A DNA stretch of 64,000 bases from NCBI RefSeq assembly GCF_018599245.1, contig NZ_JAHEVJ010000010.1, forward strand, positions 1 through 64,000. Reading direction: 5' to 3'. Below the pieces are notes generated by a model. That model searched no databases. It worked only from the letters and a program-made list of their open reading frames with translations, and was not told the origin of the DNA. This DNA is from Aliiroseovarius lamellibrachiae. GTDB lineage: Bacteria > Pseudomonadota > Alphaproteobacteria > Rhodobacterales > Rhodobacteraceae. The first letter of the stretch is position 1. The number at the start of each line of letters is the position of its first letter. Positions 8,984 through 17,513 of this stretch are shown here, one piece after another. The translations under genes and the position numbers were made by a program.

Positions 8984-9280
8984 ATGCCTGACGTCACGAT
9001 CGTTTATTGGCGGGATATGCCCGCACAAGTTATCGTCGGCAAAGGTCGTCGGGGTGCCAAGGCCCCCCTGCCCGAGCGATTTGAACAGGCCATTGACCGG
9101 GCCGCCATGAAAATCGGCGCACGCGACAGCGACGCCTATTTGGCGGAATGGCGCAAGGCTGCCCCTTATACTGTTGAGGGAGACCCGCAAGAGATTGCCA
9201 AGGCCGAAGCCGCACGCATCGACGCGGAATATGATCAGGAGCGTCTAAAAGCGCTTATTGCCAACGATGGCCAGGCATAA
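8984..9280 (+). CDS. Virulence-factor-domain protein of the one-carbon operon
   Basis: A 98-residue protein resembling the small 'virulence factor' family: MPDVTIVYWRDMPAQVIVGKG, then LPERFEQAIDRAAM. The name is historical and the function is unknown. It opens an operon with a MetF-like reductase and a methyl-THF:corrinoid methyltransferase. The start has AAAGGGAG upstream. The conserved position suggests a partner or chaperone in tetrahydrofolate chemistry, which is inference from context. Confidence 0.75.
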   Translation: MPDVTIVYWRDMPAQVIVGKGRRGAKAPLPERFEQAIDRAAMKIGARDSDAYLAEWRKAAPYTVEGDPQEIAKAEAARIDAEYDQERLKALIANDGQA

Positions 9281-9314
9281 ATAAATGCCTTGGCCCAAGC
9301 TGATGGAGGCAGCC

Positions 9315-10250
9315 ATGGCGCTGTTGAATTTCCGTAAAAAGACGTCCGAAGATGTCAAAACCTCAAGCCCCGAGCTTCAGGCCTTTTTGAAAGGCTACTC
9401 GATCGAGGTGATGCCGCGCACGGCCGCAAAAGTGGAAGATTTCCGCGACCTGCTGCCCCAAGGCACCCGCGTTTACGTGGCCCATATCGAAGGCACCCCA
9501 ATCGAGGAAATGGTTGAAACCGCCAAGCGGATCAACGGCGAAGGCTATGAGGTGATGCCCCATTTCCCCGCCCGTATCATCAAAGATGAGGCCACTTTGG
9601 CCGATTGGATCGCGCGTTACCAAGGTGAAGCCAATGTGAAACAAGCCCTGCTTTTGGCCGGTGGCGTGGCACAGCCGCATGGCGATTTCCATTCCTCGAT
9701 GCAGCTTTTGGAAACCGGTCTTTTTGATAAGGCAGGCTTTACCCACCTGAACGTCGCGGGCCACCCCGAGGGCAACAAAGACATTGACCCTGATGGATCC
9801 CACAAAAACGTCGAAGACGCGCTGCGTTGGAAACAGAAATTCTCTGAAACCACGGATGCCAAAATGGCGCTGGCGACCCAGTTTGCCTTTGAGGCCGGCC
9901 CGATCATCAAATGGGTTGAAGACATGCAAGAGGCGGGCATCAACATTCCCGTGCATATCGGCATCGCTGGCCCCGCCAAACTGCAGACCCTGATCAAATT
10001 CGCGATCGCTTGCGGCGTTGGCCCCTCGCTGAAAGTGCTGCAAAAGCGCGCGATGGATGTCTCAAAACTGCTGTTGCCGTATGAGCCGACCGAGGTGTTG
10101 AACGAGCTGGCCGCCCACAAAGCCGCCAACCCCGATTTCAACATCACCAAAGTTCACTTCTTCCCACTGGGTGGGATCAAAACCAATGCAAATTGGGCCA
10201 TCAACAACGGCGGCGCGAACACCGCCCCCGTAAATGCAAACAAGGGCTGA
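9315..10250 (+). CDS. MetF-like methylenetetrahydrofolate reductase
   Basis: A 311-residue TIM-barrel flavoprotein related to 5,10-methylene-THF reductase. Segments such as GTRVYVAHIEGTP, YEVMPHFPARII, LLLAGGVAQPHGDF and NVAGHPEGNKDID match the family's folate/FAD barrel. The start at 9315 is preferred over 9285 because GGAGG lies 5 bp before it. It stands between the virulence-factor-domain gene and the corrinoid methyltransferase gene (3-bp gap), so it probably oxidises or makes methyl-THF from methyl groups delivered by the corrinoid system, rather than serving only methionine synthesis. Confidence 0.88.
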   Translation: MALLNFRKKTSEDVKTSSPELQAFLKGYSIEVMPRTAAKVEDFRDLLPQGTRVYVAHIEGTPIEEMVETAKRINGEGYEVMPHFPARIIKDEATLADWIARYQGEANVKQALLLAGGVAQPHGDFHSSMQLLETGLFDKAGFTHLNVAGHPEGNKDIDPDGSHKNVEDALRWKQKFSETTDAKMALATQFAFEAGPIIKWVEDMQEAGINIPVHIGIAGPAKLQTLIKFAIACGVGPSLKVLQKRAMDVSKLLLPYEPTEVLNELAAHKAANPDFNITKVHFFPLGGIKTNANWAINNGGANTAPVNANKG

Positions 10251-10253
10251 CCC

Positions 10254-11327
10254 ATGACCAAGACCATCGTAGAATCCGGCACTAAAACGGCCATTATCGG
10301 CTTTGATCAGCCCTTTGCCGTGATTGGCGAACGCATCAACCCCACGGGCCGCAAGATCCTGAACGCGGAACTGGAAGCGGGTGATTTTTCCCGCGTTGAG
10401 GCGGACGCCTTGGCACAGGTTGCCGCGGGTGCCACCATCCTTGACATCAACTCGGGCGCTGTGTTCTCGGGCAAAATGGCCGAAGATCCCCGCTATGCGG
10501 ACAACAACTTTGTGGAACCCACATTGATGCGTCAGCTGGTTGAGGTGGTTCAGGCCGTGACCGATTGCCCGCTGTGTATCGACAGCTCGGTGCCCGGCGC
10601 GCTTGAGGCAGGCCTTGCCGCCGCCAATGGCCGCCCACTTTTGAACTCGGTCACCGGCGAAGAAGAACGACTGGAACAGGTTCTGCCGCTGGTCAAGAAA
10701 TACAATGTGCCCGTGGTGGCAATTTCCAACGATGACACCGGGATTTCCGAAGACCCCGATGTGCGCTTTGCTGTGGCCAAGAAAATCGTTGAACGGGCCG
10801 CTGATTTCGGCATTCCGGCGCATGACATTGTGGTTGATCCGCTGGTGATGCCAATTGGCGCGATGGGCACCGCTGGTTTGCAGGTCTTTACCCTTGTGCG
10901 TCGTCTGCGCGAAGAGCTGGGCGTGAACACCACCTGTGGTGCGTCAAACATCTCGTTTGGTCTGCCCAACCGTCACGGCATCAACAACGCGTTTTTGCCA
11001 ATGGCGATGGGGGCTGGCATGACCTCGGCGATTATGAACCCGGTTGCGATCCCGGTTGGCCCCAAGAAGTTCGCTGAAAAACGTGCGGAAATCGAAGCCA
11101 AAGGCATCATCATTCCCGAAGGTATGGATGACGAAACCATCTGCGAAATCTTTGGCCTTGGATCGACCAAAGCCAAAGCTGGCAAGGAAATGGAGGCCAT
11201 TCGCGCCGCCAACTTCCTGACCAACAACGATGATGGCGGGGCGGAGTGGATCAAGTTCAACTCGTCCAATTCCGGTGCGGCTGGGGCCGCTGGTGGGCGT
11301 CGCGGTGGTCGTCGTCGCCGCGCTTAA
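10254..11327 (+). CDS. Methyltetrahydrofolate:corrinoid methyltransferase (MeTr/MtgD-like)
   Basis: A 357-residue protein of the dihydropteroate-synthase fold that moves methyl groups between tetrahydrofolate and a corrinoid protein. Visible marks are FAVIGERINPTGRKIL near the start, ATILDINSGA, CIDSSVPGALEAGL, NSVTGEEERL, DDTGI, IVVDPLVMPIGA, CGASNISFGLPNR and INNAFL. The last about 25 residues are a low-complexity Gly/Arg tail (GGRRGGRRRRA) not part of the barrel; a similar tail ends the RACo-like protein at 15211-17274. In roseobacters this gene accompanies MttB-type methylamine or betaine demethylases, none of which is inside this window. Confidence 0.88.
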   Translation: MTKTIVESGTKTAIIGFDQPFAVIGERINPTGRKILNAELEAGDFSRVEADALAQVAAGATILDINSGAVFSGKMAEDPRYADNNFVEPTLMRQLVEVVQAVTDCPLCIDSSVPGALEAGLAAANGRPLLNSVTGEEERLEQVLPLVKKYNVPVVAISNDDTGISEDPDVRFAVAKKIVERAADFGIPAHDIVVDPLVMPIGAMGTAGLQVFTLVRRLREELGVNTTCGASNISFGLPNRHGINNAFLPMAMGAGMTSAIMNPVAIPVGPKKFAEKRAEIEAKGIIIPEGMDDETICEIFGLGSTKAKAGKEMEAIRAANFLTNNDDGGAEWIKFNSSNSGAAGAAGGRRGGRRRRA

Positions 11328-11341
11328 TGCACCCCATTGTC

Positions 11342-11373
11342 TTTGACAGTGTAAGGGTTTGACAGTGTAAGGG
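11342..11373. repeat. Perfect 16-bp tandem duplication
   Basis: TTTGACAGTGTAAGGG occurs twice head to tail, directly after the methyltransferase stop codon, and the second copy runs into the terminator stem. It is probably a recent slippage duplication. Confidence 0.8.
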
Positions 11374-11395
11374 CTCGCCTCGGCGGGCCCTTTTT
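11371..11395 (+). terminator. Rho-independent terminator of one-carbon operon
   Basis: GGGCTCGCC pairs with GGCGGGCCC around a short loop and is followed by TTTTTC, 43 bp after the methyltransferase stop codon. Confidence 0.85.
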
Positions 11396-11596
11396 CATGC
11401 CAGCCCCGCCGTAAACCCCGAGTTTTGCCGATCTCGCGGATCTGACCCTCACAGGCGATCCACCGCCCGAAATCCGATGCCCCCAACAGGCACCTTGCGT
11501 CTTGCGCCGATGCCCATATCGTCATGGCATAAACCCTAACGAAGAAGACCACGCACGCAAACACCCCCGTGCGGCAGCTAAAGGAAAGAGGTTCCA

Positions 11597-11749
11597 ATGA
11601 TGATTTTCAAAACCGCAAGCGTCCTGCTCCTTGCCGCAACCTTCGCCGGTTGTGCCCCAAAACCAGAGCCGATCCCCGCCCCGGCCCCAGTCACGCCCGA
11701 CGTCACCTATGACAAGCTCGGCAATCCGGTTTATTCGGGCGCGTCCTGA
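11597..11749 (+). CDS. Small lipoprotein
   Basis: A 50-residue protein: MMIFKTASVLLLAATFAGC, then CAPKPEPIPAPAPVTPD. It has a type II signal peptide with lipobox FAGC and a short Pro-rich mature part ending NPVYSGAS. AAGGAAAGAGG precedes the ATG and a hairpin follows the stop, so it looks like a genuine single gene. The function is unknown; small lipoproteins of this sort are common in roseobacters. Confidence 0.7.
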   Translation: MMIFKTASVLLLAATFAGCAPKPEPIPAPAPVTPDVTYDKLGNPVYSGAS

Positions 11750-11780
11750 CCCAATCAGGTCAGACTTCGCTTAAAACCAG

Positions 11781-11805
11781 AAAGGCCCGCATCATGCGCG
11801 CCTTT
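11781..11805. terminator. Hairpin between small lipoprotein gene and 11957-12370
   Basis: AAAGGC and GCCTTT flank an inner CGCAT/ATGCG dyad. Short T and A runs on either side suit termination in both directions. Confidence 0.5.
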
Positions 11806-11956
11806 CCAAGCTGAACACCCAATGCGACACGCGTTGGGAAATGCGATCCCCCCCCAGAATACGGGGGGTACATCGCGCGCAACTCTCATGGTTTTTGGTG
11901 TTTCCCGCACAAGCACGTATCGCGTGACCGCAGCATCACGGGAAACGCCAAACGCC

Positions 11957-12370
11957 TTAGCGGATGTCACAATGACCTTTGCCGTGAAATGAATTGCGAT
12001 ACCCCAACGGCGTTGCAACAATGCTGACGGCGCCCGTGGCCTTTTTGATAGATGCCCTGAACTTAAAGGCCACTGTTCGTTGATTGCTCTGGCTTCGGGT
12101 TCCCTTCACGACCCAGCGCAACATCATTTTATCGGCGCTGTCGCGGATCAGCGTGGAACTGTCAATTCGGCCGTTCAGTTGATCGGATGTCGGCTTTAAC
12201 AGCTGAACCTCTTTGCTGTCGGTGTTGACCTTGACCAGGGCGACACGGGGTATCCAGCCGCCGCCGCGCGACAGGTCGGTCATTTTACAATCAAGTGTGA
12301 CGGTTTCGGCAAAACTGGTGTTCGCAACACAAAACGCGAAAAAAGTGGCAAGCAATGCTAGGCGTGACAT
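11957..12370 (-). CDS. Hypothetical secreted protein
   Basis: A 137-residue protein with a clear Sec signal peptide (MSRLALLATFFAFCVANTSFAE) and two cysteines in the mature part that could form a disulfide (LDCKM near the start, HCDIR at the end). The rest looks beta-rich. I do not recognise the family. GGAGGATAACC precedes the start. No operon partner is obvious: the P460 gene upstream on the same strand is 151 bp away behind a hairpin. Confidence 0.7.
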   Translation of the reverse strand: MSRLALLATFFAFCVANTSFAETVTLDCKMTDLSRGGGWIPRVALVKVNTDSKEVQLLKPTSDQLNGRIDSSTLIRDSADKMMLRWVVKGTRSQSNQRTVAFKFRASIKKATGAVSIVATPLGYRNSFHGKGHCDIR

Positions 12371-12478
12371 GGTTATCCTCCAACAAAATCAGTCGAAGGT
12401 CATCTATCAACGCCAGATTGATAAGTCCACAAGTTCAAAAGGTTACCGTAAAAATCGCGGCCACTTCACCTCACTTCA

Positions 12479-12515
12479 GGTGAGCGGCGCGCAATCGCTG
12501 CGCGCGTCGCTCACC
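12479..12515 (-). terminator. Hairpin after cytochrome P460 gene
   Basis: GGTGAGCG pairs with CGCTCACC, with an inner GCGCGCA/TGCGCGC stem. It starts 7 bp beyond the P460 stop codon. The stem is strong but there is no long T run. Confidence 0.55.
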
Positions 12516-12521
12516 GGTGGA

Positions 12522-13079
12522 TCACTTCATCATCGCATCCATCGCCATCGGGGCATCGGTGGTGAAAATGTAATCCTCAGCCCCGGAATGACAGGCAATG
12601 CAGCCCACATCCGCCCCTTTGGCCACACGGCCCGCAAGGCGCATGCCTTTGGGGTTCATATCCAGCGACCCGTCGGGCAAGTATTTCGCCCAGAACCAGT
12701 TTTGGTTATCCTCGTCATAGCCTTTTTCACGCTGAAACATCACCGTATAGGCCCCCAGATGCTTGCCGGGATCCGCCAGCACCTGATCCACCTCTACCCC
12801 TTCCGGGCCGAAATTACGTTTTACAATCAAGGTGCCGGTGTGCCCCTGCACCTCGGCGCTGGAATAGAAAGTCTCAAGCATCATGCCGTGCGGTGCGACC
12901 CCCTCATAGGGAAAGCTGCGGATCATGCCGTCGCCTGCCAAACGCTGGGCCACCATTTGCGCCCACACGGCCTGCGCGTAATCCGCATCTGCGTCTGTGC
13001 CAAAGGGGCTGTCTTGGGCGATGCCCTGCCCGGCGATCCCGACGGCAAGGGCCGCGGCCATTGTTACACTGCGTATCAT
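12522..13079 (-). CDS. Cytochrome P460-family protein
   Basis: About 185 residues, with a signal peptide (IRSVTMAAALAVGIAGQGIAQ) and a single C-terminal haem site CIACH. The N-terminal beta domain has the P460 pattern (HGMMLETFYSSAEV, GTLIVKRNFGPEG, YTVMFQREKGYDEDNQNWFWAKY). P460 proteins oxidise hydroxylamine or resemble c'-beta cytochromes that bind NO; which activity this one has cannot be told, and the cross-linking lysine of true P460 is not certain. The ATG at 13079 is chosen because GGAGGAAAAGTG precedes it; an in-frame GTG lies one codon earlier. Confidence 0.82.
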   Translation of the reverse strand: MIRSVTMAAALAVGIAGQGIAQDSPFGTDADADYAQAVWAQMVAQRLAGDGMIRSFPYEGVAPHGMMLETFYSSAEVQGHTGTLIVKRNFGPEGVEVDQVLADPGKHLGAYTVMFQREKGYDEDNQNWFWAKYLPDGSLDMNPKGMRLAGRVAKGADVGCIACHSGAEDYIFTTDAPMAMDAMMK

Positions 13080-13218
13080 CACTTTTCCTCCACATGTTTC
13101 ATGGGATCAGCCTAGCCAATGAAAAGATCACAGGTGCGCAACACTGATCACCTCTGCGCGACAGGACGTGACGAGGAGTGAATGGACAGGGCGGGCCGCG
13201 ACACCGCACGCTGATCCC

Positions 13219-13545
13219 ATGAAAAAACGTCTCAGGATACGATCGGCTCTGCTTCTTGCCAGCCTGCCTTTTTTGCCACAAACCGCCGCTGGCGAAAGCT
13301 GTGTGATCAACGGATCAAACCACAGCTATTTCTTTGCGGTCACCCAGAAAAACGCCCCGCGCCTGACCGCTCAGCTCGCGCCCAACGAAACCCTTTGCAC
13401 CCCGCAAGTCACCGGTGCCACCGTCAGCGTCTATGAAACCGCCGAGGTGCAGGAAGGCTGTTCGCGCCTGGTGGGATCAAATCAAAGCGACACGCTGGTC
13501 ACCTATGCGGAATTTGACCGATGCCGCTGGGCCTCTCACGAATAA
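13219..13545 (+). CDS. Hypothetical secreted Cys-rich small protein
   Basis: 108 residues from ATG 13219: signal peptide KKRLRIRSALLLASLPFLPQTAAG, then a mature part of about 84 residues with four cysteines (ESCVI, TLCTP, EGCSR, DRCRW), probably two disulfides. The frame is open upstream to 13168 but that part has no signal peptide. It is divergent from the P460 gene. Family unknown. Confidence 0.6.
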   Translation: MKKRLRIRSALLLASLPFLPQTAAGESCVINGSNHSYFFAVTQKNAPRLTAQLAPNETLCTPQVTGATVSVYETAEVQEGCSRLVGSNQSDTLVTYAEFDRCRWASHE

Positions 13546-13783
13546 GGCGCGTCCGGTGTTCTGTGCAGCATCCGATATCGTTGTTGCGTTGAGCGGTGCG
13601 AATGGCCACGCATCAGCAATCCGATGTTAGCGCGAAACGCGCGCAGGCCCAATTGACGCCTTTTCCCCGGCGGCATAGCGGCTATGCACCCAACACCCCA
13701 ATAAAATTGATTTTCGTCAAAGTCCTTTAACCGCGCGAGCGCTAACTGGGTCATACACCGCGCGAACCCAAAGGACTTTTCCC

Positions 13784-14944
13784 GTGACAACACCCATGAC
13801 CGCCCCCCTTAAAGGGATCACCATTGTCGACCTGACCCATGTTTTGGCCGGGCCTTATTGCTCGATGATCCTGTCCGATCTGGGCGCCACGGTGATTAAA
13901 GTAGAACAGCCCGGAACCGGCGATGACACCCGCCAATTTCCACCCTTTCGCGATGGGCATTCCGCCTATTTCGCCACCATCAACCGCGACAAGAAATCCA
14001 TCGCGTTGAACCTGAAAGATGACGCAGACCGCGCTGTGTTTGAAGGAATTTTGGCGAAATCCGACGTGGTCATGGAAAACTATCGCCCTGGCGTGATGGA
14101 GCGTTTGGGCTATGGTTGGGACGACATTCACGCCAAACATCCACAGATCATTTACGGCGCTGTGTCGGGCTTTGGCCACACCGGACCTGAGGCCTTGAAG
14201 CCCGCCTATGACATGGTGGTGCAGGCGCGCGGTGGGGTGATGTCGATCACCGGCGAGAAGAACCGCGAACCGGTGCGTGTGGGGGCGTCTGTGGGGGATA
14301 TTGTTGCGGGCATGTTCTTGGGGCATGGCTTGCTTGCTGCGCTTTATCAGCGCGAAAAAACCGGATTTGGGCAAAAAATCGACGTGGCCATGCTCGACAG
14401 TCAATTGGCGATTTTGGAACATGCGGTGGCGATCACCAATGAAACGGGCGTGGCACCGGGGCCTTCTGGTGCGCGCCACCCGTCGATTGCGCCGTTTGAA
14501 GCCTTCCATGCTGAAGATGGGCTGTTTGTGATTGCCTGTGGGAATGATGTCTTATTTTCAAAGCTTTGCGCTGAGCTGGGCAAACCGAAGCTGGCCAAAC
14601 GTCCCGAGTTTGCGACCAACCTTGACCGGTGCCAAAACGTCATGCAGCTACGCCGGCGGATAGAGCTGATCACGCTGGAGCATCCCGCGGCCTATTGGAT
14701 TGAAAAACTCAGCGCCGCCGGCATTCCCTGTTCGCCCATTCAAAATGTCGCACAAGTGATGCAGGATCCGCAAATTCTGGCCCGCAATATGGTGCTTGAT
14801 CTGCCTGCGCCAGACGGGGGGAAACCGTTTAAAGCGGCGGGAAATCCGATTAAAATGGGTGCGATTGTGGATGAAAATGACCACTCTGCGGCCCCTCTTT
14901 TGGACCAGCATCGCGCGGAAATACTGGCCTGGTTGGCGGCATAA
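13784..14944 (+). CDS. CaiB/BaiF-type (class III) CoA-transferase
   Basis: A 386-residue formyl-CoA-transferase-like enzyme that moves CoA between carboxylic acids. Conserved parts include LKGITIVDLTHVLAGPYCSM, LGATVIKVEQPGTGDD, the catalytic-Asp segment near RDGHSAYFATINRDKKSIALNLK, NYRPGVMERLGYG, YGAVSGFGHTGP and the C-terminal AAGIPCSPIQNVAQVMQDPQ. The start is GTG 13784, with AAAGGAC 6 bp before it; the ATG four codons on is less well placed. No dehydrogenase or ligase partner is adjacent, so the acid substrate is unknown. Confidence 0.9.
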   Translation: MTTPMTAPLKGITIVDLTHVLAGPYCSMILSDLGATVIKVEQPGTGDDTRQFPPFRDGHSAYFATINRDKKSIALNLKDDADRAVFEGILAKSDVVMENYRPGVMERLGYGWDDIHAKHPQIIYGAVSGFGHTGPEALKPAYDMVVQARGGVMSITGEKNREPVRVGASVGDIVAGMFLGHGLLAALYQREKTGFGQKIDVAMLDSQLAILEHAVAITNETGVAPGPSGARHPSIAPFEAFHAEDGLFVIACGNDVLFSKLCAELGKPKLAKRPEFATNLDRCQNVMQLRRRIELITLEHPAAYWIEKLSAAGIPCSPIQNVAQVMQDPQILARNMVLDLPAPDGGKPFKAAGNPIKMGAIVDENDHSAAPLLDQHRAEILAWLAA

Positions 14945-14960
14945 GGGGGCTGCACATTAC

Positions 14961-15031
14961 GGATTAGGGGCGCTGGCTATTGTGGATTTTGGGGCGCTGC
15001 CCATTGTGGATTTAGGGGCGCTGCCCCTCGC
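14961..15031. repeat. Three tandem copies of a 23-25-bp unit
   Basis: Units start at 14961, 14984 and 15008, each with GGATT, then GGGGCGCTG and, in the first two, an ATTGT end. They lie just after the CoA-transferase stop codon. No dyad symmetry was seen inside the unit. Confidence 0.7.
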
Positions 15032-15210
15032 CTTACAGGCTCACCCCGAGATATTTCTGGCAAGAAAAAGCAAGGGCCGTTGGGCGTGACCCGCTGTTTA
15101 ACATGTGAAATCTGCCGCAAATTGACCAGTTGTGCCGCGGATTGACATTGCGCACGCCTGTGTCATGCGTAAGTTGATCAAAAATCAGCTTTACTCAGGA
15201 CGCGCGCGAC

Positions 15211-17274
15211 ATGTCTCAGGAAAACACCTCTGGTTCCCCACAAGATCCTCTTGTGATTTTCACACCCTCTGGCAAGCGGGGCCGGTTTGCGGTTGGCACG
15301 CCGGTTTTAACGGCGGCGCGGCAATTGGGTGTGGATCTGGACAGCGTCTGTGGTGGGCGCGGGATTTGTTCAAAATGTCAGATCACGCCGAGCTATGGTG
15401 AGTTTTCCAAACACGGTGTGACCGTGCAGGAAGGCGCCTTGTCTGAGTGGAACAATGTTGAGCAGCGCTATGATGATATTCGCGGGTTGCCCAAGGGCCG
15501 CCGCTTGGGCTGTCAGGCAAAGGTCGAAGGTGACATTGTCATTGACGTGCCCCCCGAAAGCCAAGTTCACAAACAGGTGGTGCGCAAGCGGGCTGAGGTG
15601 CGCGATATCACGCTAAACCCCACCGTGCGCCTGACCTATGTCGAGGTGGAACAGCCCGACATGCACAAGCCATCGGGTGATTTGGAACGTCTGATCACCG
15701 CGCTGAAAGCCGCCACAGGGCATGCGCATATTGAGATAGACACCCATCTTTTGCGCCCCTTGCAGCCGATCCTGCGCAAGGGCGAATGGACCGTCACAGC
15801 CGCCATTCACGAAGGCCATTCCGGCGGCCATCCCCGCATTGTTGCGCTTTGGTCCGGGTATTTTGAGGGGCCGATTTATGGTCTTGCCGTGGATCTTGGC
15901 TCCACCACCATCGCCGGGCATTTGTGTGATCTGTCCACAGGCGAGGTTGTCGCCTCATCCGGGTTGATGAACCCGCAGATCCGTTTTGGCGAAGACCTGA
16001 TGAGCCGCGTATCCTATGGGATGATGAACGCAGGCGGCGATCTGGAAATGACCGCTTCTGTGCGCGATGGGCTGAACCAACTTGTTGAAGACATTGCAAA
16101 AGAAGCGGATGCGGACAAAAGCCAAATCCTTGATTCGGTCTTTGTGATGAACCCGGTCATGCACCATCTTTTCATGGGCATTGATCCGTTTGAACTGGGC
16201 CAGGCCCCCTTTGCGCTGGCCACATCGGATGCGCTGGAATTAAGCGCATCTGAGATTGGGCTGAACATTGCGCCGGGCACGCGCACCTATATCCTGCCCT
16301 GTATCGCGGGCCATGTGGGCGCGGATGCGGCGGGCGTTGCATTGTCCGAAGCCCCCAATAAATCCGACGACCTTGTGCTGGTTGTGGATGTAGGCACCAA
16401 CGCGGAAATCCTGTTGGGCGACAAACAGGGCGTGCTTGCCTGTTCGTCCCCCACCGGGCCCGCGTTTGAAGGCGCGCAGATCAGCTCGGGCCAGCGGGCC
16501 GCCCCCGGCGCAATTGAGCGTGTGGAAATTGACCCCGTGACCAAAGAGCCGCGCTTTCAGGTGATTGGATCGACCCTGTGGTCGGATGATCCCGAATTTG
16601 ACACCGAGATCGCCACCACCGGTGTGACCGGCATTTGCGGGTCCGGCATTATCGAAGTGATCGCCGAAATGCGCATGGCCGGGCTGGTGGATGCCAGCGG
16701 GTTGATCGGATCAGCCGAGCAAACCGGCACCGATCGTTGCTTCCTTGACGGGCGCACCAATTCATACCGCGTGTGGGACGGCAACGAAGATCACCCCGCG
16801 ATCACCGTCACAAATGGCGACATTCGCGCGATCCAAATGGCCAAGGCCGCGCTCTATTCCGGGGCGCGCCTGTTGATGGACAAACGCGGCGTGGAAAACG
16901 TCGACCGGGTGGTGCTGGCGGGGGCTTTTGGCGCGCATATTTCGTCCAAACACGCGATGGTTTTGGGCATGATCCCGGACGCGCCCTTGGACCGTGTGAC
17001 CTCGGCCGGGAACGCGGCAGGCACCGGCGCGCGCATTGCGCTTTTGAACCGCGAGGCACGACGTGAGATCGAGACCCTTGTGCGCCAGATCGAGAAAATC
17101 GAGACCGCGGTTGAGCCAAGGTTCCAAGAGCATTTTGTAAATGCCTCCGCCCTGCCCAACGCCTCTGACCCCTTCCCCACGCTGCGCTCGGTTGTGGCGC
17201 TTCCGGAACCCAGCTTTAACACCGGTGGGGGCGATGGCGACGGTGGTGGACGCAGACGTCGTCGCCGGGGGTAA
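15211..17274 (+). CDS. RACo-like corrinoid-activating ASKHA protein with N-terminal [2Fe-2S] domain
   Basis: A 687-residue reductive activator of corrinoid methyltransferase systems. Residues about 10-105 are a plant-type [2Fe-2S] ferredoxin domain with CGGRGICSKC and a later Cys (LGCQAKVEG). A middle domain follows, then the ATP-dependent ASKHA part: GLAVDLGSTTIAGHL, LVVDVGTNAEILLG, TGICGSGIIE and VVLAGAFGAHI. It uses ATP to return inactive Co(II) corrinoid to Co(I). The C-terminus is a Gly/Arg tail (GGGDGDGGGRRRRRRG) like that of the methyltransferase at 10254-11327. It stands apart from that operon here, but the two should act on the same corrinoid protein. Confidence 0.88.
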   Translation: MSQENTSGSPQDPLVIFTPSGKRGRFAVGTPVLTAARQLGVDLDSVCGGRGICSKCQITPSYGEFSKHGVTVQEGALSEWNNVEQRYDDIRGLPKGRRLGCQAKVEGDIVIDVPPESQVHKQVVRKRAEVRDITLNPTVRLTYVEVEQPDMHKPSGDLERLITALKAATGHAHIEIDTHLLRPLQPILRKGEWTVTAAIHEGHSGGHPRIVALWSGYFEGPIYGLAVDLGSTTIAGHLCDLSTGEVVASSGLMNPQIRFGEDLMSRVSYGMMNAGGDLEMTASVRDGLNQLVEDIAKEADADKSQILDSVFVMNPVMHHLFMGIDPFELGQAPFALATSDALELSASEIGLNIAPGTRTYILPCIAGHVGADAAGVALSEAPNKSDDLVLVVDVGTNAEILLGDKQGVLACSSPTGPAFEGAQISSGQRAAPGAIERVEIDPVTKEPRFQVIGSTLWSDDPEFDTEIATTGVTGICGSGIIEVIAEMRMAGLVDASGLIGSAEQTGTDRCFLDGRTNSYRVWDGNEDHPAITVTNGDIRAIQMAKAALYSGARLLMDKRGVENVDRVVLAGAFGAHISSKHAMVLGMIPDAPLDRVTSAGNAAGTGARIALLNREARREIETLVRQIEKIETAVEPRFQEHFVNASALPNASDPFPTLRSVVALPEPSFNTGGGDGDGGGRRRRRRG

Positions 17275-17376
17275 GCCTTGGCTGCACCAGTGGCGATCTG
17301 AGGACATCAAAAATATCTGCGGTGTCAGGGTTTCAACCTTGACGCCCGCGCCCCACTGTCATACCTCACCCCCATC

Positions 17377-17450
17377 GCGGGTGTAGCTCAATGGTAGAGC
17401 AGCAGCTTCCCAAGCTGAATACGAGGGTTCGATTCCCTTCACCCGCTCCA
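17377..17450 (+). tRNA. tRNA-Gly (anticodon CCC)
   Basis: A 74-nt cloverleaf with encoded CCA: acceptor GCGGGTG/ACCCGCT, D arm GCTC...GAGC, anticodon loop TTCCCAA, and T arm AGGGTTCGATTCCCT. The outermost anticodon-stem pair is mismatched, the rest pairs. Confidence 0.97.
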
Positions 17451-17513
17451 ATCCCCCGCCAAATCGAACATGTCATCCGGCGACCGGGGTGTTTCAAATT
17501 GAGTAAGGTTTTT

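Noticed and set aside
17391-17513. Longer start for the thioesterase reaching into the tRNA-Gly gene
   Set aside because: The extra codons are the tRNA sequence itself. ATG 17514 gives the usual N-terminus.
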